Shown: positions 24,214 through 32,750, counted from the stretch's first letter. The stretch: DNA of 64,000 nucleotides from Deltaproteobacteria bacterium (GCA_006226375.1 SBHC01000038.1:62001-126000); one strand, 5' to 3'. Program-made: numbers and translations. Notes: a model not told the origin generated them from the sequence alone.

Positions 24214-25719
24214 ATGCCAAACGCTCATGTTTCTCCAACTCTTGCTGCCATTGACCTGGGTTCCAATAGCTTCCACCTCCTGGTGGCTCGTGTGAATGAG
24301 TTTGGGGCTCTCGAAAAGATCGATAGCGTGCGAGATTCTGTTCGCCTGGGAGAGGGTCTCACTTCCGACAAGATGTTAACCACCGATGTGCAGGAGCGAG
24401 CCCTGGCTTGTCTGGAGATGTTTCGAGAACGAATCGCAACGCTGCCTGCGGAATCGGTTCGCGTCGCTGGTACCAACACGTTGCGAAGGGCTCGTAACGC
24501 CCAAGAGTTTTTGCTGCGGGCCCAAGAGGTGCTGGGGCGACCGATTGAAGTGATCTCAGGGCACGAAGAAGCCCGACTGATTTACTTGGGAGTGGCAAAC
24601 GGTCACGAAGCCCAAGATGGAAAGCGGCTGGTGATCGACATCGGGGGCGGAAGCACCGAGCTGATCCTTGGTGAAGGGGACGACCTTCACATTGTCGAAA
24701 GCCTGGAGCTTGGTTGTGTTAGCCTAAGCAAAATGTACTTTGAGGATGGCGCTCTCTCTCATGAACGATTTGAGCGCGCTGTGACTCATGCCAAGCTTGC
24801 CATCTTCCCGGTGTTCTACTCGATTATGCAGGCGGAGTGGAGCCATGTCATTGGATGCTCTGGAAGCATCAAGTCGATCCGGAAAATTGTTCAAAAGATG
24901 GATTGGTGCAAAGACGGCATCACACTCGACGCGCTCTACAAGCTACGAAATAGCATGATCGAAGAAGGCCACATTGACAAGCTATCTTACAAGTCATTGA
25001 AAGATGACCGCAGACCCGTTCTTCCCGGTGGATTAAGTGCTTTGATTGCTCTGTTTGAGATCTTTCAAATTGAGCACATGAATGTCTCCAAACAAGCCCT
25101 GCGAGAAGGCCTCTTGTATGACCTCATGGGCCGCTTGGAGCACCAAGACATTCGGAGCCAAACCATTCATGCTTTGATGGAAAAGTGGGGCGTCGATAGT
25201 GAACAGGCGCAACGGGTGGCGAACACCGCAAATCGTTTGCTCCAACAAGTCAAAGCAAGCTGGACCTTGGAAAAACCATTGTATGCGCAGTTCCTAGAGT
25301 GGGCGGCTTTGGTGCATGAAATGGGCCTGCATATTTCCCACAGACGCTATCATCAGCACAGCGCGTACGTCCTCACCCATGCGGACCTTCCGGGGTTTTC
25401 CTTCCAAGAACAAACGTTTCTTGCTGTGCTTGTTCTTAACCATCGCCGCAAGTTTAAGTTCTTGCGTCAGGAAGACCTCTCCAAAAGGTTTGTTGAACCC
25501 GCACGTCATTTGTGCGTGTTGCTGCGTCTGGCTGTTGTTCTTTGTCGCAAGCGCTTGCACGAAGAACCACCCGTTGTCGCCGAGGGAAGAGAGCAAAGCA
25601 TCACGCTGCGGTTTCCATCCCAATGGCTAGAGCAACACCCATTGATCAAGGCGGACTTGGAGAAAGAAAGTCAAAACCTCTCCCACAGCAACATCCAATT
25701 GGTGGTTGTGGAAGAGTGA
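24214..25719 (+). CDS. ppx: Ppx/GppA exopolyphosphatase family protein
   Basis: 501 residues, matching full-length exopolyphosphatase. The ASKHA fold shows in AAIDLGSNSFHLLVARV (phosphate-1 loop), RLGEGLTSD, GHEEARLIYLGV and DIGGGSTELILGEGD (phosphate-2 loop with catalytic Glu in the STEL segment). The C-terminal third (ALVHEMGLHISHRRYHQHSA) is an HD-like domain as in E. coli Ppx. Such enzymes shorten polyphosphate or cleave pppGpp. AGGA lies six bases before the ATG at 24214; the track-long frame upstream of it is not coding. It is followed, convergently, by the Lys-rich protein and PPK2, making a polyphosphate-metabolism neighbourhood. Confidence 0.92.
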   Translation: MPNAHVSPTLAAIDLGSNSFHLLVARVNEFGALEKIDSVRDSVRLGEGLTSDKMLTTDVQERALACLEMFRERIATLPAESVRVAGTNTLRRARNAQEFLLRAQEVLGRPIEVISGHEEARLIYLGVANGHEAQDGKRLVIDIGGGSTELILGEGDDLHIVESLELGCVSLSKMYFEDGALSHERFERAVTHAKLAIFPVFYSIMQAEWSHVIGCSGSIKSIRKIVQKMDWCKDGITLDALYKLRNSMIEEGHIDKLSYKSLKDDRRPVLPGGLSALIALFEIFQIEHMNVSKQALREGLLYDLMGRLEHQDIRSQTIHALMEKWGVDSEQAQRVANTANRLLQQVKASWTLEKPLYAQFLEWAALVHEMGLHISHRRYHQHSAYVLTHADLPGFSFQEQTFLAVLVLNHRRKFKFLRQEDLSKRFVEPARHLCVLLRLAVVLCRKRLHEEPPVVAEGREQSITLRFPSQWLEQHPLIKADLEKESQNLSHSNIQLVVVEE

Positions 25720-25728
25720 ACTGACGTC

Positions 25729-26205
25729 CTAGTTGCTCTTCTTCTTTTTCTTGCTCTTCTTCTTGACCTTCTTGAGCACCTTCTTCTTCTCGACCTTCTT
25801 CGCTGCTCGTTTGGGCTCTTTTTTCTTCTTGGTCTTCTCTTTTTTGTCTTTCTTCTTTTCCTTCTTCGCCGCTGCTACTTTGCCTTCGGCCTTCTTCTTG
25901 GTTGCTTTCTTCTTGGAAGCAGACTTCTTCTTGGCTTCCGCTTTTTTCTTGGTCGTTTTCTTCTTGGAAGCGGCCTTCTTTTTGGTTTCAGCCTTCTTCT
26001 TGGTTGTTTTTTTCTTGGAAGCCGCTTTCTTCTTGGAAGCCGCTTTCTTCTTGGAGGCCGCTTTCTTCTTGGAAGACTTCTCTCGTTTCTCGGCGTCTTT
26101 GAGGGCTTGAAGAGCCTGTCCTAACGCTTTTTTGGCCTCTTCGACGCGTTTCTCGGCGTCTTTAACAGAGAGAGTTGAGGTTTTGGTTTTTTTTGCTCCA
26201 GCCAT
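25729..26205 (-). CDS. Lys/Ala-rich histone H1-like protein
   Basis: 158 residues, over 40% lysine. The N-terminal ~45 residues are a normal amphipathic helix (DAEKRVEEAKKALGQAL), and the remainder is KKKAAS/KKKTT/KKKAE repeats, like eukaryotic H1 tails and chlamydial or Bordetella H1-like proteins. The known activity of such tails is binding of DNA or other polyanions. Here the gene lies between an exopolyphosphatase gene and a PPK2 gene, so polyphosphate is another candidate ligand; that is inference. AGGGGA is about eight bases before the ATG. The repeated codons make the region prone to slippage. The opposite-strand Phe-rich frame is a shadow. Confidence 0.8.
   Translation of the reverse strand: MAGAKKTKTSTLSVKDAEKRVEEAKKALGQALQALKDAEKREKSSKKKAASKKKAASKKKAASKKKTTKKKAETKKKAASKKKTTKKKAEAKKKSASKKKATKKKAEGKVAAAKKEKKKDKKEKTKKKKEPKRAAKKVEKKKVLKKVKKKSKKKKKSN
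26010..26074 (-). repeat. 18-bp tandem repeats in the Lys-rich gene
   Basis: Three to four near-identical 18-base units (on the plus strand ttcttggaagccgctttc) encode KKKAAS. They lie in the coding sequence, with degenerate copies continuing to about 25900. Repeat number could vary between strains. Confidence 0.65.
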
Positions 26206-26356
26206 AGCGTGATCCCCTGTGTTTTGGTCGTTGGTTAGTTAACGTTTCGCGTGGTGGAAGTCAGAGAACAATATCTCCTCATGAGCAAGAGTGTTTGGGT
26301 TTTGCTCTTCGTAGGGACGAGGAACCAAAGCTGTTGGTTTTTTGATTCCGCATCCT

Positions 26357-27562
26357 TTATTCTCTTTCGTCTTCGAGTTCGTCTCCGTATCGACTTTCAA
26401 CGGAGCAAACAATCAGTGGGTCGGGGGCGTAAGCCACGTTGGGGTCCTTGCCGGGGTAATCGAGTCTGTGAAGGACGTGCCGGATGCAGTTGACGCGGGC
26501 GCGTTTCTTGTCATCCGAGCGGACCACAACCCACGGAGCGTCGGCGGTGTCTGTGTGGAAGAACATGGTCTTGCGGGCTTCCGTGTAGTCGTCCCACTTG
26601 CCGAGCGATTGGAGGTCAATGGGGCTGAGCTTCCATTGCTTGAGAGGGTCGTACTTTCTGGCGTGAAACCGGCGGAGTTGTTCTTGCCGAGTGACAGAGA
26701 ACCAATACTTAAACACAAGCATCCCTGAGTTGACCAGCATGCGTTCGAGTTGGGGTGTTTGTCGGAGGAACTCCAGGTATTCGGTGTTGTTGCAAAAGCC
26801 CATCACTCGCTCTACACCAGCGCGGTTGTACCAAGAGCGGTCAAACAAGACCATCTCACCGCGGGTGGGGAAGCGGTTGATGTATCGTTGGAAGTACCAT
26901 TGACCTTGTTCGCGCTCAGTCGGCTTTTCCAACGCCACAACGTGAGCCGAGCGTGGGTTGAGGTGCTGCATGAAGCGCTTGATTGTTCCACCTTTGCCGG
27001 CAGCGTCTCGTCCCTCAAACAAGATGATGACGCGTTGGCCTGTTTCCCGGATCCAATGTTGGGCTTTGAGCAGCTCAATTTGGAGGTAGTATTTTTCGGT
27101 CTCGTATTCTTCCAGGCCCATCTTTTCGGGATAAGGAAACCCTCCTACGGCATGGGTCAAGCGCAGCAACTGTCTGCCGGAGATGATGTTGTCTCCTGCC
27201 ATGACGCGAGCTGGATCGACGAAGGCGCGGAGCTTTTGAGCCGCTTCCTTGCGAGCTTGTTCTTCCTCTTTCTTCTTGGCTTTGGCCTTCTTCTCCGAAT
27301 CCTGCGACTCGGCTTGTGTTGGAGGAGAGCTTGCTTCTGCTTCGGCTTGCGATGTGTCTTGCTCTTTCTGTTTCTTTTTGACGGCCTTTTCTACAGAGGC
27401 AGCTTTCTCTGCGGTTGCGACCTGTTTTTTGGCTTTGCGTTTTTGAGTTTCGCTGATTTGTGCTTCGTCCTTTACCAACTCCAAGACCCTCTTCTTTGAT
27501 CGGTTTGCTTTGCTTTTAAGCGTGGTCATCGATGCATTTGAACTCATTGGAGGTTCTCCCAT
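26357..27562 (-). CDS. ppk2: Polyphosphate kinase 2 with Lys-rich N-terminal extension
   Basis: 401 residues. Residues ~105-385 are a PPK2 domain, a P-loop kinase fold: Walker A FEGRDAAGKGGTIKR, the lid-region ALEKPTEREQGQWYFQRY, Walker B MVLFDRSWYNRAGVERVMGF and the arginine-rich WKLSPID. PPK2 enzymes use polyphosphate to phosphorylate ADP or GDP, or the reverse. Residues 1-105 are an unusual extension rich in Lys, Glu and Ala (KKQVATAEKAASVEKAVKKK), predicted coiled-coil, which resembles the Lys-rich protein next door. ATGs at 27562 and 27547 both have ribosome sites; 27547 has GGAG at better spacing. It lies 151 bases upstream of the histone-like gene on the same strand. Confidence 0.9.
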   Translation of the reverse strand: MGEPPMSSNASMTTLKSKANRSKKRVLELVKDEAQISETQKRKAKKQVATAEKAASVEKAVKKKQKEQDTSQAEAEASSPPTQAESQDSEKKAKAKKKEEEQARKEAAQKLRAFVDPARVMAGDNIISGRQLLRLTHAVGGFPYPEKMGLEEYETEKYYLQIELLKAQHWIRETGQRVIILFEGRDAAGKGGTIKRFMQHLNPRSAHVVALEKPTEREQGQWYFQRYINRFPTRGEMVLFDRSWYNRAGVERVMGFCNNTEYLEFLRQTPQLERMLVNSGMLVFKYWFSVTRQEQLRRFHARKYDPLKQWKLSPIDLQSLGKWDDYTEARKTMFFHTDTADAPWVVVRSDDKKRARVNCIRHVLHRLDYPGKDPNVAYAPDPLIVCSVESRYGDELEDERE

Positions 27563-27720
27563 CTCCTATCTTCCAACAACCAGACGATCCCCTATTGTGG
27601 ACTCTCGACAAGGCAAGGTGGTGGTTGCCAAGAATCTAGTTTACGCAAAAGCCAGAATGACACATTGATTTACGTCATGTGGACGTGCGAACGAACTCGA
27701 ACAAAACCTTTGGGGCAGAC

Positions 27721-27743
27721 ATTCGATCGTTTCATTCGATCGT
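27721..27743. repeat. Direct repeat ATTCGATCGT x2, possible operator
   Basis: ATTCGATCGT occurs at 27721-27730 and again at 27734-27743, 13 bases start to start. Each copy contains the palindrome CGATCG. The pair could be a regulator binding site but stands about 30 bases before the decayed ORF and nothing else supports it. Confidence 0.3.
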
Positions 27744-27772
27744 AGGCGAACCCTCTCACTGTAGCATCGTGG

Positions 27773-28130
27773 ATGGACCAAAACAAGACTGTTTTGGGTA
27801 GCGTTCTTGTTGGCACAACACTTGCTTTCTTTAAGAATACCTCTGCCATGAAGACTGCGAAAACCGCCACGGGTGAACTGTATCTGGAAGCCTCTGTGGT
27901 GGGCTTGAAGGGTTGAATGTGGAGATGCGCGTTCCTTTGAGTCCTGATTGGGCAGCGATGAATATGGGTTGAACGGTCGTCTGTGGTTGCTCCTGTATGG
28001 CATCCGAATTTCAGGCCGTCATTTGTATGGAGATATCTTCTTCTCCATCCCCTTTGCTCCTGGCTCGGAATATCTTTTGATGTACAGTCCTTTGGGGATT
28101 CCTGGCTTCACGTTGGGATACAAGTTCTAG
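27773..28130 (+). pseudogene. Possible broken outer-membrane beta-barrel gene
   Basis: Three consecutive pieces in three frames look like one protein. Frame from ATG 27773: TGELYLEASVVGLKG then stop at 27914-27916. Next frame, 27898-27945: LNVEMRVPLSPDWAAMNMG. Next frame, 27948-28130: LNGRLWLLLYGIRISGRHLY, later LGIPGFTLGYKF and stop. The alternating strand-like residues and the terminal Phe are typical of beta-barrel outer-membrane proteins. Two frame changes and no intact ORF point to decay. The ORF pieces are short, so chance cannot be excluded. Confidence 0.3.
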
Positions 28131-28186
28131 GTAGGATGCTTGGCTGTAGGAGCGGATCGGTTGTTTCTCAAGGCTTCGGAAGAGGC

Positions 28187-30058
28187 TTAGACTGCGCGTT
28201 CGATGTCGATGATCTTTTGGACTTCAGGGTCGCTTTCAATCCAGCGATCGATCAGCGGGCGGGCTGTGTGGTAGCCGATGTTTACGATGGTGTCGAACGG
28301 TCCCATGTTGAAGATGCTGAATTGTTCGACAGGAGGCTCAATATAGAGGTCCACTTCCTGACGGATGATCTCTGCGTCATACACACCGTTGAGAAAGATG
28401 GAGCGCATCATGATGTCAAAGATCGTGGGGAACTTTTGCCGACCGATGGGGCGGAAACGTTCGTATGTCATGCGAAGGGATGACTTGTTTTGAGGCAGGC
28501 CACGACACATGGTGCTATCAAGCGTGGGGATCACGTTGACCGCGATGACTTTGCCTTCCACAAAGTCTTTGACTTGCAACGCTGGAAGGTTCGCAAGGAC
28601 CGCGCCATCAACCAAGAGGTCACCTGATTCGCTCACATACGGTGGAAACATCGGAGCCAGAGAGCAACTAGCTGTGATGCGCTCCACCATCGGACCTTTG
28701 TTGTAGATCTCAATGCTGCCGCGCGTGAGGTTACTGCTGGAGCAGAAGTACTTGCGCCACATGTCTTCAATGTACATGTCACCGAAGGTTTCATTCATCG
28801 CAATCACGGGGATCTCAGGCCGCATGAAGGAGACAATGGGCGGGATGTTTACCTTGTACCAAACGCTGGTGGGGAGAGTGCGCTTGGTGTGTTCCCAGAT
28901 GCGTTTGTAGTCCCACCCCAGTGTGATCTGACCCGAAACATTGGCTCCTGCGCTGGCTCCACACCCCAGGTCAATGGGGATGCCTCGTTCTTGCAGTGCC
29001 CGGAACACGCCGATGTGTGACATCCCCAAAGCGCCCCCTCCGGCGAGGGCCAGGGAGATGGTTTTGCCCAACAAGAAGCGGACCAGACTCTTCACATCCT
29101 GTCGGTGTTGCAGCCGGACATGATGGTGGTCATCGTTGTGAACCTGTCCTGTCCAATGAATGGTGTTTTTTGGCAGAGTGATACTGTCAGACTGGATCAA
29201 AATCAAACGTGTGGGATGACGGAACAATTGTTGCCGTCGGATGCGCTGTTGCTCTTCGAGAATGTAGCCTTCAGGTTGTTGTGCGGCGACACCCACAAGC
29301 AGCTTCAGATCGCAGTGCTCCAAACAAAACTTGGACCAGCCAGTGTTGTCTTCGTCGGCTTCGAGCAAGATGTATTGGTACACTTGCTCTTGCTCATGCA
29401 GCCAAAAGATTAGCTTCTCCAGATCCTCATGTTGAGCATTGTCCAGCGATATATTGGGGAACTTTTGCTGAATGATCTGCCTGTTTAAATGGAGCGCTTC
29501 ACCCCACCAGTCCAGCTCTTCTTGCAGTTGTTGACAGAACGCGCGGACAGGGGCTTTTTGGGATACTGGGAAGGTTGCAAATATCTTGGCAGGGACATGG
29601 TTGGAAGGTTTGGTCTCGTACATTGAGCGAAGACGGTCGATTAACACCCGGTTCATACGAAGGAGGGTTTGTGGGTTGCTCTCGATGATCGTCTGGAAGC
29701 TTTCACTCGACAGCCGAACCAGCAGCGAATCTCGCAGGGCTTGCACTGTTGCTGAGCGGTTCTCGCCGGTCAACACCGCCATCTCTCCCAAAGACTCACC
29801 GGGTGTGATGTCTCCAAGGAGCTGGTTCTTACCCTCAGCGTTGCGACGAAAGGCACCCAAGCGACCAGAGACAAGGATGTAGAGGCTGTCTCCAGGCTCG
29901 TTCTGCTGGAACAAGATGTTTCCAGTGGTGAGCTTCAACCACTCTAGCTTGTCATAAAGTTCTTCAAAGCTATCCGAGGGTAAGCCTGATAAGATACTAG
30001 AGTTCTGAAGAAATTCTTTTCCACTTTCTGTGGGAGAGACGATGTCAAACCGCTTCAT
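28187..30058 (-). CDS. cNMP-binding patatin-like phospholipase (NTE-type)
   Basis: 623 residues. Residues ~20-150 are a cyclic nucleotide-binding domain (FQQNEPGDSLYILVSGRLGA, GENRSATVQALRDSLLVRLS). A middle part of ~170 residues follows. Residues ~330-560 are a patatin domain: oxyanion loop LAGGGALGMSHIGVFRAL, nucleophile motif GCGASAGAN (G-x-S-x-G) and catalytic Asp in DLLVDGAVLANLP. This is the layout of neuropathy-target-esterase-type lysophospholipases, in which a cyclic nucleotide domain precedes the lipase. Catalysis by a Ser-Asp dyad on phospholipids is expected; nucleotide gating is possible but not shown. The start at 30056-30058 has AGGGA about ten bases upstream. No membrane helix is seen. 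Confidence 0.9.
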   Translation of the reverse strand: MKRFDIVSPTESGKEFLQNSSILSGLPSDSFEELYDKLEWLKLTTGNILFQQNEPGDSLYILVSGRLGAFRRNAEGKNQLLGDITPGESLGEMAVLTGENRSATVQALRDSLLVRLSSESFQTIIESNPQTLLRMNRVLIDRLRSMYETKPSNHVPAKIFATFPVSQKAPVRAFCQQLQEELDWWGEALHLNRQIIQQKFPNISLDNAQHEDLEKLIFWLHEQEQVYQYILLEADEDNTGWSKFCLEHCDLKLLVGVAAQQPEGYILEEQQRIRRQQLFRHPTRLILIQSDSITLPKNTIHWTGQVHNDDHHHVRLQHRQDVKSLVRFLLGKTISLALAGGGALGMSHIGVFRALQERGIPIDLGCGASAGANVSGQITLGWDYKRIWEHTKRTLPTSVWYKVNIPPIVSFMRPEIPVIAMNETFGDMYIEDMWRKYFCSSSNLTRGSIEIYNKGPMVERITASCSLAPMFPPYVSESGDLLVDGAVLANLPALQVKDFVEGKVIAVNVIPTLDSTMCRGLPQNKSSLRMTYERFRPIGRQKFPTIFDIMMRSIFLNGVYDAEIIRQEVDLYIEPPVEQFSIFNMGPFDTIVNIGYHTARPLIDRWIESDPEVQKIIDIERAV

Positions 30059-30251
30059 GCCGGGCTTTTCCCTTGGGAGAGAGGAACAAATGAGAAGACC
30101 AAGATGCCCGTTGCTATGGAGGTTGGGTCTGTACTCGTGTGTCCGTTTGTTGGCTTGGGGCACACAACGACTGTCCGTGCCGGGCGTTGTCCTCGCCAAT
30201 TATGGGAAAAGAGCCGGGGTTTGTCCAAATCCGTTCACCTTGGCCTATAGG

Positions 30252-31628
30252 TTAAAGAGAGCGGAGTGTCTTGGGATGGTGTTCAAACAGACAACGAATG
30301 GGAGGAATTGCAGCGAGGGAAGCCATCGTCAGAACGAGAGCGGCGCTTCCCCAAGTCGGTCCTTCCATCGCTTGGAACACAACGTCCGATAGAATGTACA
30401 CAGGCGCCATCAAGTGAACCATAATGCTTGTCACGATGGTGGTCCAGCGTGCTTCGGTGATGTTGGCAACAAGTCCTCCTGCCATACAAAAAGGAAGCAC
30501 CAACAGCGGCCACAGCAACCAAAATGCAGGGCGACCTGAGCGGGTGACGGGTAGCAAAGAGCCTGTCTGAATCCAGCTATGCGCCACGATCAGGATGTAG
30601 GCGAACAGTACGGTCGCTGCCGTGACTGCAAACGCGTACCCGTACACGCTGCGCACCACCTTAAGCCTTGCGATCGGTAGAATGGAGCAAGCTCGGAGGA
30701 AGTCGCCCGATGCTCCTTGCGTGGAGGGGACAAGTCCACCGAGTGCGAGTTCGCTGGCAAGGGGTCGCAGCGCGATCACGAAGAGCAGGTAACAGACCGT
30801 TGAGATGCTCAACGTAAGTAGAAGAAACGATGGAAGCTTGACCAGTGATTCTGCGACCAGCACAGCCACAAGGCTGGCCAACAACAGGAGCAGGTGCCAT
30901 CGAAACTTTGCCCAGGGAACGCTCCAAAGATCGTGTGCAAATTGTCGATGGGCAGGGCGATGTTCTCGATGTAGGGTTATCGTGGCCTTGGAGCTCCAAG
31001 ACTCCCAAGGCCATGTGAGATCTCGGCCAATGAAGCCCACTGCTAGAAGTGTAAGACTGCCGCTCAACAAAAGCATCGACATCACTCCATCCCAGCGACC
31101 CAGCTTTAGGGCAAAGTACAAAAGAATGGCGAGGAAGAGAGGACGCAAAAAGTAGGTGTCTGACTGTCTGGCTGGCGTGCTCCACGCAACGAGAAAGGGC
31201 AAAAGCATGGCGAGGCCCAAGAGAGAATGCAAAGCAAAGTCAGCCAAAGCCGGGCGATACCAGAGCCAGTGAACGACCTGTGCTGCAACAAGGAGCGTGA
31301 GAAGAATCGCTGTCTCGGCAAACACACGGGTGTGCAGGCGTAGAGGCAACGTAGGCAAGGCGAACTGAATCTGGGCTTCCTTGGGGGAGGAACCTGTCGT
31401 TCGACCTCGTGCAAACATACTCGCCAGGATGGGCCAAAGCCAGCACCAGAGGGCCATCATCTCTGCTTGTGAGGCTCCAGGCTTTTTGAGGTTCATCCAC
31501 GCCGCCTTCGTCGGGTGGGGCCAAAGCCATACCATCAACAGCCCGCTGACGAGGAGCACCAACATGGAGAAAGGTTGCCGCGACAGTACGTTCCATCGCA
31601 TTCGGTAGTGAGTCCATGCTTCTCTCAT
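30252..31628 (-). CDS. ABC transporter permease-type membrane protein
   Basis: About 458 residues with ten to twelve hydrophobic segments and no recognised catalytic motif. Its ATG overlaps the stop codon of the ABC ATPase as ATGA (31625-31628), a classic sign of translational coupling, so it is most likely the membrane partner of that ATPase. The layout recalls the permeases that accompany YtrB-like ATPases and other ABC-2-type exporters. Its role should be export or cell-envelope stress handling, as in Gram-positive Ytr systems, although the substrate is unknown. It is the third and last gene of the GntR-led operon. Confidence 0.8.
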   Translation of the reverse strand: MREAWTHYRMRWNVLSRQPFSMLVLLVSGLLMVWLWPHPTKAAWMNLKKPGASQAEMMALWCWLWPILASMFARGRTTGSSPKEAQIQFALPTLPLRLHTRVFAETAILLTLLVAAQVVHWLWYRPALADFALHSLLGLAMLLPFLVAWSTPARQSDTYFLRPLFLAILLYFALKLGRWDGVMSMLLLSGSLTLLAVGFIGRDLTWPWESWSSKATITLHREHRPAHRQFAHDLWSVPWAKFRWHLLLLLASLVAVLVAESLVKLPSFLLLTLSISTVCYLLFVIALRPLASELALGGLVPSTQGASGDFLRACSILPIARLKVVRSVYGYAFAVTAATVLFAYILIVAHSWIQTGSLLPVTRSGRPAFWLLWPLLVLPFCMAGGLVANITEARWTTIVTSIMVHLMAPVYILSDVVFQAMEGPTWGSAALVLTMASLAAIPPIRCLFEHHPKTLRSL

Positions 31629-32326
31629 CCCGCTGCCTCCCATACCAACAACGACTCTTCCAGAGTGCGGTCTTCCCCCACCAACTCATCGGTTGTTCCT
31701 TGGCACACCACGCCGCCTTCTTTGAGAACGAGCAAGCGATCCGCCATTCTCTCCACGTCAGAGAGGTTGTGGGAGCTGATAATGACGCTGCGGTCGGTGC
31801 CTTGGACGATATCCAGCACCAACTCCATCAGCGCTCGTTTGCCGCCCAAATCCAGACCTGAGGCAGGCTCGTCGAGCAACAACACTTGAGGACGGAACGC
31901 CAAAGCCAGCAACAACCGCAGCCTTGTGCCTTGGCCTTTGGAGAGAGCGTCCGTTCGTTTCCTGGGGTCCAGTTTAAATCGCTCCAACAAGTCGTTCACG
32001 AGGGCAGGATCCCAGCTCGGGTAATAGCCCGATACTAGGCGCAACAGGTCACCGATTTTCATCGCGAATACGGGCATGTCATCCCACATGAAGCCCAACG
32101 ACAGCCGGACCACCTCTGGCTTGTTCCAGGGTTCATGGCCCAACACGCGAATCTCGCCTGTGCTTGCCCTCCGCATTCCTGCCAGAACTTCCAGCAAGGT
32201 TGTTTTCCCTGCACCGTTCGGACCGACCAATCCAATGATCTCACCGGGTCCGACCTCCCACTCCTTCATCTGCAAGGAAAAATCTCCTCGCTGCACCTGC
32301 AAGTTCTCTATCTTAATCAAGCTCAT
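31625..32326 (-). CDS. ABC transporter ATP-binding protein (YtrB-like)
   Basis: 233 residues with all ABC ATPase motifs: Walker A GLVGPNGAGKTTLLEVLAG, signature-like LSKGQGTRLRLLLAL (S-K-G-Q in place of S-G-G-Q), Walker B VLLLDEPASGLDLG and the H-loop IISSHNLSDVERMADR. The deviation SKGQ is common in YtrB/EcsA-type ATPases. The start at 32324-32326 overlaps the GntR stop by 14 bases, has GGAGGAG seven bases upstream, and is translationally coupled. It energises the membrane protein encoded next, whose ATG overlaps its stop codon. Confidence 0.92.
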   Translation of the reverse strand: MSLIKIENLQVQRGDFSLQMKEWEVGPGEIIGLVGPNGAGKTTLLEVLAGMRRASTGEIRVLGHEPWNKPEVVRLSLGFMWDDMPVFAMKIGDLLRLVSGYYPSWDPALVNDLLERFKLDPRKRTDALSKGQGTRLRLLLALAFRPQVLLLDEPASGLDLGGKRALMELVLDIVQGTDRSVIISSHNLSDVERMADRLLVLKEGGVVCQGTTDELVGEDRTLEESLLVWEAAG

Positions 32327-32705
32327 GGTTGTTCTCCTCCTGCAACAGCGCTTCCATCCAATCGCGCAACTCGTCACCTTCAAAGCCCAAGCGCTTGGCT
32401 TGCGCTACTGCTTTCCGCAAAAGCTGTTTGGCCTCTTCTTTGGTGTCTTCTTGGCCTACTTCTGGAGGGCTTGCGACAAAGGTTCCCTGTCCTTGCTTCC
32501 GAATGATCCAGCCATCCCGCTCCAGGTCCGCATACGAACGGCGAACTGTAATCAACGACACCATCAACTCTCGCGAAAGCTCGCGAACTGACGGCAACCT
32601 CTCTCCCTCCTGTAGCTTGCCCGAACGGATCAACTCCCGTAGCTGATCCTCCACCTGGCGATAAAAAGGCACTCCTGTGTCCGGATTCACCTTCAACTCG
32701 ACCAC
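32313..32705 (-). CDS. GntR-family regulator, YtrA subfamily
   Basis: 130 residues, the small size typical of the YtrA subgroup, which has an N-terminal winged helix-turn-helix (GVPFYRQVEDQLRELIRSGK, LPSVRELSRELMVSLITVRR) and a short helical dimerisation tail with no ligand-binding domain. The start is a GTG with GGAGG seven bases upstream. In Bacillus, YtrA represses its own ABC operon. Here the gene leads an operon with an ABC ATPase and permease, and its promoter carries two inverted repeats, so negative autoregulation is a good inference. The inducer is unknown; for YtrA it is cell-wall antibiotics. Confidence 0.9.
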   Translation of the reverse strand: MVELKVNPDTGVPFYRQVEDQLRELIRSGKLQEGERLPSVRELSRELMVSLITVRRSYADLERDGWIIRKQGQGTFVASPPEVGQEDTKEEAKQLLRKAVAQAKRLGFEGDELRDWMEALLQEENNHELD

Positions 32706-32727
32706 CTGTTGTCCTCCTGTTGGCTGC

Positions 32728-32747
32728 TGTGATTAATGTTAATCACA
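32728..32747. promoter_or_regulatory. Perfect inverted repeat, probable GntR/YtrA operator
   Basis: TGTGATTAA-TG-TTAATCACA is a perfect 9-base inverted repeat with a two-base spacer, 22 bases upstream of the GTG of the GntR gene. The half-site TGTGA...TCACA recalls CRP sites, but the ten-base spacing between those pentamers is wrong for CRP. Binding by the adjacent regulator is inferred from position. Confidence 0.65.
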
Positions 32748-32750
32748 TTT

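Larger units (their letters stand above)
27563..28186. other. Intergenic region, 624 bases, with a possible broken gene
   Basis: No intact gene that I can defend. The stretch 27773-28130 may be the remains of an outer-membrane protein gene (separate entry). A direct repeat of ATTCGATCGT lies at 27721-27730 and 27734-27743. Confidence 0.5.

Noticed and set aside
25733-26110. Phe/Leu-rich frame opposite the Lys-rich gene
   Set aside because: Antisense of AAG/AAA repeats always gives Phe/Leu runs. The plus frame has no start site.
27914-27916. A second TGA that could be a selenocysteine codon between ORF pieces
   Set aside because: The pieces before and after it are in different frames and the residues around it do not resemble a redox motif; a decayed gene is simpler.
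32728-32747. CRP binding site
   Set aside because: The TGTGA and TCACA halves are ten bases apart instead of six, so a GntR operator is more likely.
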